Below are positions 23,022 to 28,149 of a stretch of DNA of 28,149 bases, one piece after another. The notes under the pieces are model-generated. The model did not search any database. It was not told where the DNA came from and worked only from the letters and a program-made list of their open reading frames with translations. How positions within the stretch are numbered: position 1 is the stretch's first letter; every line of letters begins with the position of its first letter. The translations under genes and the position numbers were made by a program. This DNA is from JAYZDF01 sp036337945 (lineage in GTDB: Bacteria; Myxococcota; Kuafuiibacteriia; Kuafuiibacteriales; Kuafuiibacteriaceae). Location: assembly GCA_036337945.1 (NCBI GenBank), contig JAYZDF010000141.1:1-28149 (forward strand), in the 5' to 3' direction.

Positions 23022-24199
23022 TTGGGCCAACATTTAGACCACGCACGAGCTTGCTGTCTTAGAGCCTCAAGCTGTGAAATAGAAAAGTATTCAAAGTTGT
23101 ATCGCGTTGCACAGGGGCCCGCGTCATCGGGCTTTTCGTCGTCCATTCGAAATAGGTCCTCGGTGATGGGCTTTTCAAAATTTAGAACAGCTTCATGGCA
23201 TTCATCGCGCCCTGAAGGGTCATTCTCTCGAATAAGCGACATTAGCAAAAAGAGCATGCCTTCTTGCGCGCCTTGATCAATGGGGCGGTCCAGAGGATCA
23301 CCAATCACATCTTGATGAACGTATCGAAATATGAGTCCAGAGTAACTATAAGCCGCTTTGATTGATCCTGCCAACGCCGCTTGCCGAAACATGGGCATCG
23401 CTTTTTGCACAGACCTCCTTGCAAAGTATTCGCCCATACGGTCGCGGTTGAGTTCGTAATCGCCTTGTTTGGCTAAAGCAGTCGGGTTTGAAACGGTGGT
23501 AGTGGGGCAGGGCAGTATTTTTTCAAAGTTCACGAAACGGTCGACATGCTCGAGGTCGGCAGTGTGCTCAGCCACAAGAATAATTGCTTCTATTTTTTTC
23601 GAATTCGTATCGCGGCAGTCTTCAAAATAGAACAGGACATTCTTTAGTTCAGAGGTTTTTGCTACGCACTTCAAAGGCTTCTTGGCTGGCTGGGTGGCTC
23701 GACCGGGCATCTCTACGTCCGGGGTGATGGGTTTCATTTGGTCTGGTCGATACCACCAGCTAGGATCGATCGTTTGAGTGTGGAGTTCTAAGTCTGGATA
23801 CGCGGAGCGAAGCTCGTATAGACTACTGTTTATATGTATACCTTTAGCGCTTCGATAACTTGGTCCAAGAGCAAGGCGGTACACCCGATGTTTCGGACTC
23901 ATAAAAACAATAAGATCGAGAACGTCGAGGTAAAACATCCGAAGGCTGGACGGCACATAATAGCCATTCGACCAATAGATGTCATAAAGGCCTTGAATCG
24001 ACGGCACAGCATCGTCCGGAAACGGTACGCCAAGCGTTATCGGCCCGGCTCGATTGGAATCGAAAGTCCGGGGTGGTTTTTTGGAAGACGCAATCGGAGG
24101 AGTCTGCAGCGGAGAAATCTGCTTTTTACAGCCGAGAGATAAAGCTGAAATGAAACCGCAAATGAGCACAAACCGACGCATGCTCATAAATATTAGCAT
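23018..24199 (-). CDS. Lipoprotein with SEL1-like C-terminal repeats
   Basis: 393 residues. Lipobox SLGC gives the lipidated Cys at residue 24. The translation start could also be the internal Met at residue 5 or 7, both in a good signal. Residues about 50-160 form a domain starting GPITLGVPFPDDAVPSI with GIHINSSLYELRSAYPDLELHT, a pattern I have seen in uncharacterised secreted proteins. Residues about 260-300 (RRSVQKAMPMFRQAALAGSIKAAYSYSGLIF) look like one SEL1-type helical repeat. Several Cys in the C-terminal part may pair. The stop overlaps the sphingomyelinase start (ATGA), so the two are translationally coupled and could share a pathway. Function not recognised. Confidence 0.75.
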   Translation of the reverse strand: MLIFMSMRRFVLICGFISALSLGCKKQISPLQTPPIASSKKPPRTFDSNRAGPITLGVPFPDDAVPSIQGLYDIYWSNGYYVPSSLRMFYLDVLDLIVFMSPKHRVYRLALGPSYRSAKGIHINSSLYELRSAYPDLELHTQTIDPSWWYRPDQMKPITPDVEMPGRATQPAKKPLKCVAKTSELKNVLFYFEDCRDTNSKKIEAIILVAEHTADLEHVDRFVNFEKILPCPTTTVSNPTALAKQGDYELNRDRMGEYFARRSVQKAMPMFRQAALAGSIKAAYSYSGLIFRYVHQDVIGDPLDRPIDQGAQEGMLFLLMSLIRENDPSGRDECHEAVLNFEKPITEDLFRMDDEKPDDAGPCATRYNFEYFSISQLEALRQQARAWSKCWPK

Positions 24200-24234
24200 C
24201 TGCTCGGTTCATAACAAAATTGTAAGGAGACCTC

Positions 24235-25635
24235 TTAGCATTCACAGTCACAGAACGCTTTAGATATCGATACGAGATTCTTTCCATTGGATGCTCTGAC
24301 GCTCATCGCGCCGAATTGACCTTGAATGAGAAAATAGTCTTTGTTGTCAAACTGTATATAAGAGTCAATCGCTTCGTATTCGGTCTCAAAGAATTCAAAT
24401 TTAGGCTGACCATTTTCATCAAGTACGCTGGTCAAACGTTGGTAGAAATCATCTCCTCCACAGGTTGTGTCTCCATGCCCTGTCAAGAAGCTCACGTGTT
24501 GCACGGTTTGTTGGCTTGCACCGATAGTAAGAGAATTAAAAAACGTTTTTACCTCAGCCTCTTGTTCTCGAGCATGGTTTTGAGCCCGTCTTTTGGCCTT
24601 AGTGAGTGCCGTCGATCTTAGAAGACTCTCGTGGCGAGGACTCATCTTCTCTCCTTTCATTGCGATGACAAAAGAGTCTTGAATGGGCGTCACTTGTAGG
24701 TTGTCGTCGCCCATCGCACCAACTGCAAACTCGCCTTCATTTCCGAATCCGCAATCGAGCTTCGCCATGACTTGCGGTGTTCCACAACCCGATTCTCCCA
24801 GCTCTCCACGCTCAGCCCTCCAAGAGAAATGAGGTGTGCCCCAGGTGAGACTCACAAATTTCTTTACCTTACAGCTTTTCGTTTCCTGTCCATCACTTTG
24901 GAAGACTCGCACCCTTTTCCCGATACTAAAATCACCGATTTTCAAGGGGATGAGATCGCGGATCCAAGCGTGTCTGGCCTCATCTACGGGTCTTTCGTTC
25001 GTCGCTTTCTCCATGGCCCGGGCCAGAATTGGCTGGGGCGCGGTGACTGGAGCGAGAGCATAGCCATCAAACTGAACGAGTGGAAAAAAAGGAATCTTCC
25101 GAACACTCGCTTGCTCTGTTCCTTTGCACGCGCGTTCAACTCGAGGATCCTTACCCACAAATTTTCCCGCGTGTTTATAGTAGTTGTTTATCCCAGCTTT
25201 CTTCAGTTTTTTGGTGAATGCTTGAGCATCAGCTTTCTTGGCAAAACTCTTCCCTACGATAATATTCCAGCAGGGCATCAGGCCTTTGAAGTAGTTCGAC
25301 CAGGTGGCAGTCGCCTGACCGCCCAGTTTCGCCAACTTGTTTTCTGTGGCTGCCCAATCTTTCGGCGGATTTCCATCTTTATCTAGCGCACCCAAGATAA
25401 CGAGCCAGTGATCATTAAACTGTCGGCCGTCCGTTTGGCGAAGACCAGAAACCTTTTCAACGGCTGGAGGCTGCTCCGGCGGCTTAGATACAGATGGGTC
25501 TGGTTGTGTCGCGGAGGGCTTTTCCACAACACGAGCTTTTTTACCGGATTCTTGTTTGATCTGCTGGTTGTCTTGGCAAGCGCCGATAAGAGCAAAAACG
25601 ATTAGTGAGAAAAGAACTATGATTTGATTTTTCAT
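24235..25635 (-). CDS. Lipoprotein with a SPOR-like domain
   Basis: 466 residues from ATG 25635, chosen because it gives a complete signal MKNQIIVLFSLIVFALIGAC (Cys20). A GTG at 25653 is the alternative. A Pro/Lys-rich linker (about 25-60) follows, then HWLVILGALDKD ... CWNIIVGKSFAKKADAQAFTKKLKKAGINNYYKHAGKF (about 75-160), whose layout (short strand, aligned helix with AKKADAQAF, second strand) resembles a SPOR domain, which binds denuded peptidoglycan. The C-terminal 250 residues are unrecognised, with a GVRF-like start (FSIGKRVRVFQSDG) and a final DCEC. Predicted envelope protein, 35 bases before the next lipoprotein gene in the same direction. Confidence 0.7.
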   Translation of the reverse strand: MKNQIIVLFSLIVFALIGACQDNQQIKQESGKKARVVEKPSATQPDPSVSKPPEQPPAVEKVSGLRQTDGRQFNDHWLVILGALDKDGNPPKDWAATENKLAKLGGQATATWSNYFKGLMPCWNIIVGKSFAKKADAQAFTKKLKKAGINNYYKHAGKFVGKDPRVERACKGTEQASVRKIPFFPLVQFDGYALAPVTAPQPILARAMEKATNERPVDEARHAWIRDLIPLKIGDFSIGKRVRVFQSDGQETKSCKVKKFVSLTWGTPHFSWRAERGELGESGCGTPQVMAKLDCGFGNEGEFAVGAMGDDNLQVTPIQDSFVIAMKGEKMSPRHESLLRSTALTKAKRRAQNHAREQEAEVKTFFNSLTIGASQQTVQHVSFLTGHGDTTCGGDDFYQRLTSVLDENGQPKFEFFETEYEAIDSYIQFDNKDYFLIQGQFGAMSVRASNGKNLVSISKAFCDCEC

Positions 25636-25703
25636 TTTGTACCGAAACAACACGTCTCATCTCGAATTTGAAATAGAGATGATATGGACTGAAGTCTATC
25701 AGT

Positions 25704-27482
25704 TTACTCCACACAGCGCACTGCGTTTTGGTCAATCATTCGACCATCCGCATCGCAATAACAGTCATCGGCTTCTTCTCCCAAATTCAGTGAGCGACTT
25801 CTCCAGCTGCACGTAAAGTCTGCTTCAAAAGAAAGACGGCCATTCATATCGGCTTGGTCTGCGAAACGTATTTTTTGATTGGGCAGAAGAATAGAAGAAT
25901 CTAAGCGAAGACTGAAGTTTCGCTGCAGGTAGTCAGGGGCCACACCGTTGGTCGTAAAACGGAGCGTGCGAACATCCTGCGGTTGCAGCGTCTGCAAATC
26001 ATCCGCCAGCGTGGCCGTGTTGCCCAGATCGTCTTCGAGGATAAGGGAAAGCGGATAATAAAAAGGTGCCACACCCGTATTGGTAATATCAACCTCGATC
26101 GCTACATCGATGGCGCCTTGATAAAGACCAGAGGCTTCTACCGAAAAATTCGGAATCGCATATTCGTAGCCCATGGTAAGGGCTGCGACCCTCGCGCCGT
26201 CCAATTGAGTTCCGGTATAGCCGCCGCCGGCCCGAAAGGCGCCATTGTTGATCATCCAAGAGGTGTGGGTGTCCTCAATGCATTGGATGAAATCTTGGCT
26301 ATAGGTGTCTACGACATAGCCCGGTGTGAAGATGGTGTCTTGTAACTGGGGATACACTTCTCCGCCGATCGGGCCTTGCTGCCATCTTGTATCTGCCCCA
26401 GCTGCCATCATTCGGGGATGAAAAAACCAGGGCACCGTTCCAATGGTCGCGTAGGCGAATGAGTCATCGTGAAAGCCGAAATCCCGCTGTGGACTGTCGT
26501 GAATCGGGTAGCGAATCATCAAGCGCGTACGGTTGAAAGCCTGGTCAAAAGCGTCAATGACTTGTCGTTGAAACCCGTTGGATGCAAAGTATGTCGTATG
26601 AGGAAACGTATGCCATTCTCCCCAAAAACCGAGAATCCCAAGCTGAATAAAGCCTAGGCGAGGATCTCCATCGTATCGGGCTCCAAATTCAGCGATGAAG
26701 TTTAAGATCGTCGTTTGGAGTTGCGAATCACTGTAATCCGGGCTGCAGCCACCACCGTACTCCATATAAGGGTTACAATTTATCTGAGCTGTAAGCCACG
26801 CTGGGAGTCCTGGAGGCCGTCCTGGGTAGTCGGCGTAGAACCGGACGACCAAGTGATTATTACGATTCGCGGCAGCGATGAGATGTGGTTCAAGACCGCT
26901 TGCGAAGTCATAGCTGTTGGCGGCGACCAAGACATCCGAGAGCGGCACATACACAAATTCCATCTGGTGCGGAATTCGTTGGTCGGGCGTCGTCCATTGG
27001 TAGCTGGTCAAAAATCCTTTGAGTGGGTTTCCTGCGGTGATCGGTCGATCATAGTTTTGCACTCTAGATTGGGTCGCGCTGGCGGTCGAGACCACGAATG
27101 GTCCAGGACCTGTTGGTCCTGCATCGACAATGGCGGCGTCGAGCGCAGCGGCGTCTGGGGTTGCCGCGTCTCGCCCGAAGGCATCTTCGAGCTCCGCGTC
27201 TGCGAGCTCTACGTCTGCAAGGTCAGCGTCGTCAGCGAGCCCTGCGTCTATACTTTCAGCGTCTTTGAAGGGGGCGTCCGTGTATCCGGAATCGGTAAAG
27301 CCGGCATCAGACGTGGTGGAAGCATCCATTGTTTGCCCGCCGCCAGGGGGCGTCACCGATGCTGCAGCATCTCGATATTCAGGAACTGGGCGTGCTTGAT
27401 CTTCGGTAGTCGTTTCAGAGCAAGCTAGAGCGAGTGTAAGAACACTCCCTATCCAGCGATTCTTGTTTAAGCGACTTCGCAT
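25704..27482 (-). CDS. Glycosidase-like lipoprotein (DUF4874/DUF4832 type)
   Basis: 592 residues. The lipobox LALAC gives Cys21. Residues about 30-125 are a low-complexity Asp/Ala/Gly/Thr linker. From about 150 the sequence reads NPLKGFLTSY, then VVRFYADYPG, IQLGILGFWGEWHTFPH (about 285-295) and WFFHPRMM, and ends with a beta-sandwich-like portion (DITNTGVAPFYYPLSLILEDD). I recall NPxKGF plus GFWGEWH from DUF4874/DUF4832 proteins, glycoside-hydrolase-like TIM barrels whose substrates are mostly unknown. The Glu of GFWGEWH would be a candidate catalytic residue. The C-terminal CSW ... CYCDADGRMIDQNAVRC is Cys-rich. Predicted cell-surface lipoprotein acting on polysaccharide. The assignment rests on remembered motifs. 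Confidence 0.75.
   Translation of the reverse strand: MRSRLNKNRWIGSVLTLALACSETTTEDQARPVPEYRDAAASVTPPGGGQTMDASTTSDAGFTDSGYTDAPFKDAESIDAGLADDADLADVELADAELEDAFGRDAATPDAAALDAAIVDAGPTGPGPFVVSTASATQSRVQNYDRPITAGNPLKGFLTSYQWTTPDQRIPHQMEFVYVPLSDVLVAANSYDFASGLEPHLIAAANRNNHLVVRFYADYPGRPPGLPAWLTAQINCNPYMEYGGGCSPDYSDSQLQTTILNFIAEFGARYDGDPRLGFIQLGILGFWGEWHTFPHTTYFASNGFQRQVIDAFDQAFNRTRLMIRYPIHDSPQRDFGFHDDSFAYATIGTVPWFFHPRMMAAGADTRWQQGPIGGEVYPQLQDTIFTPGYVVDTYSQDFIQCIEDTHTSWMINNGAFRAGGGYTGTQLDGARVAALTMGYEYAIPNFSVEASGLYQGAIDVAIEVDITNTGVAPFYYPLSLILEDDLGNTATLADDLQTLQPQDVRTLRFTTNGVAPDYLQRNFSLRLDSSILLPNQKIRFADQADMNGRLSFEADFTCSWRSRSLNLGEEADDCYCDADGRMIDQNAVRCVE
27117..27329 (-). repeat. Asp/Ala-rich low-complexity linker
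   Basis: Encodes residues about 52-122 of the glycosidase-like lipoprotein with irregular repeats of D-A and A-D-L units (LADDADLADVELADAELEDA and similar). It is a spacer between the lipid anchor and the folded domain. Its GC-rich, repetitive coding makes strain-to-strain length variation likely. Confidence 0.7.
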
Positions 27483-27556
27483 GAATCTATCAGCACTATA
27501 GCGCAGATGGGGCCGAAAGAAGGAGTCGATTCACAGATGATTGAACGATGCAGATA

Positions 27557-28147
27557 TCAAAACATCATCTCGCCTTCTTCGGTGGCTGGTTCTGTGGGGA
27601 CATACCCAGGGGGCGACGTACCGCTGAGCTGCGAGAGTTTCATAAGGATTTGACCGATACTGTCACGAGCACAGCCTTCGAAGGCCATCGCTTTTCGCTT
27701 TTCACTGTTAAAGCTGTCCGATACGCTCGCCTCAGATGTGGTAGTGACCAACTCATTCATGAGCATCTCGCCGTTTGAACGATTTATGAGCGTATAACGA
27801 ATTTTGATTGTAACTCTATCTATAATCACAAATGGGATGCTTGGTTGCTCCCAGTCAATATTTTCAAAACTAGCCTTTAGTAGATAAGCTCCATTCGCTG
27901 ATAAGAGTTGCATATACCCTAGAGTCTTTTTGAGCGCGGTTTCAAAGTCGGCAGCATGTTTTGTGTATTGCTGGACGAAGAAATTAATCCTTCCAACGTT
28001 GTCGGCCACACGGTCAACAGTAACATTGTTCATTTGATCCACAGGAAATCGAAAAGGCGCTCCTCGATAAACCATTCTCGCGGGATGAGGAATTTGACAA
28101 CCCACTGCGAATAGTCCAAGAAGTATAATTGTAGCAAAGCGTTTCAT
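27557..28147 (-). CDS. Small lipoprotein of unknown function
   Basis: 196 residues, complete, with the start codon at the last bases of the window so its ribosome site is outside. The signal MKRFATIILLGLFAVGC has lipobox AVGC at Cys17. Mature residues carry hydrophobic strands (FVIIDRVTIKIRYTLINRS near 100-125) that suggest a beta-sheet fold, and an acidic C-terminal tail after a Pro-Gly-Tyr-Val-Pro turn. I do not recognise the family. The 74-base gap to the next gene in the same direction holds no obvious terminator, so it may be co-transcribed with the glycosidase-like gene. Confidence 0.75.
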   Translation of the reverse strand: MKRFATIILLGLFAVGCQIPHPARMVYRGAPFRFPVDQMNNVTVDRVADNVGRINFFVQQYTKHAADFETALKKTLGYMQLLSANGAYLLKASFENIDWEQPSIPFVIIDRVTIKIRYTLINRSNGEMLMNELVTTTSEASVSDSFNSEKRKAMAFEGCARDSIGQILMKLSQLSGTSPPGYVPTEPATEEGEMMF

Positions 28148-28149
28148 GT

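Noticed and set aside
24772..25386. Plus-strand frame of 204 codons opposite the SPOR-like lipoprotein gene
   Set aside because: The longest shadow frame, but without signal, motif or ribosome site, while the minus strand encodes a complete lipoprotein.
27130..27399. Plus-strand Ser/Ala-rich frame of 89 codons
   Set aside because: It is the antisense of the Asp/Ala-rich linker of the glycosidase-like lipoprotein. Low complexity of the linker keeps the opposite frame open.

Overview
The window reads as chromosomal DNA of a Gram-negative, predicted-secretome-rich bacterium, most likely a member of the Myxococcota or a related delta-proteobacterial lineage. The support is indirect: at least eight predicted lipoproteins, several with Asp/Ala-rich or 'DAG' linkers behind the lipobox, a MYXO-CTERM-like C-terminus (Cys, hydrophobic helix, Arg-Arg-Arg) on one secreted protein, and a TonB-dependent receptor that implies an outer membrane. 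Base composition looks moderate. I saw no rRNA, tRNA, CRISPR array or insertion sequence.

Region 1-7 kb is accessory in character. It opens with the 5' end of a GlpT-type transporter running off the left edge, then a lipoprotein with two copies of an eight-cysteine module and a clean intrinsic terminator. Next comes the most unexpected regulatory element: a SAM-I-type (S-box) riboswitch at about 1161-1272. Its P4 stem appears to contain the Shine-Dalgarno sequence and its P1 stem the start codon of a two-gene operon. The operon encodes an unrecognised HTH-containing protein and a NT5C-type 5'(3')-nucleotidase, not a methionine gene. A secreted cysteine-containing protein, a small membrane protein and, convergently, an Eco57I/TaqI-type adenine methyltransferase without an obvious nuclease domain follow.

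Region 7.2-9.6 kb is an overlapping egtB-egtD pair for ergothioneine biosynthesis. Region 9.6-13.3 kb is a BtuFDC-like ABC importer operon (vitamin B12 or a metal chelate), with a divergent gene fusing a DUF5522-like Cys/His module to a Dph6-type ATP pyrophosphatase.

Region 13.5-20.1 kb is a four-gene, same-strand cluster behind a near-perfect Fur-box palindrome: a His/Asp-tract DUF4856-like lipoprotein, an imelysin-like lipoprotein, an HTTM (vitamin-K-dependent gamma-carboxylase-like) membrane protein and a FecA-like TonB-dependent receptor. The last three overlap. A hairpin between genes 1 and 2 may set the first gene's expression above the rest. I read this as an iron-repressed outer-membrane metal acquisition system whose mechanism is not established, and it is the best candidate here for an under-described system.

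Region 20.2-28.1 kb is cell-envelope and secretome material: a MYXO-CTERM-like propeller protein, convergent with a minus-strand run of a sphingomyelinase-like phosphodiesterase, a SEL1-like lipoprotein, a SPOR-like lipoprotein, a glycosidase-like lipoprotein and a final small lipoprotein.
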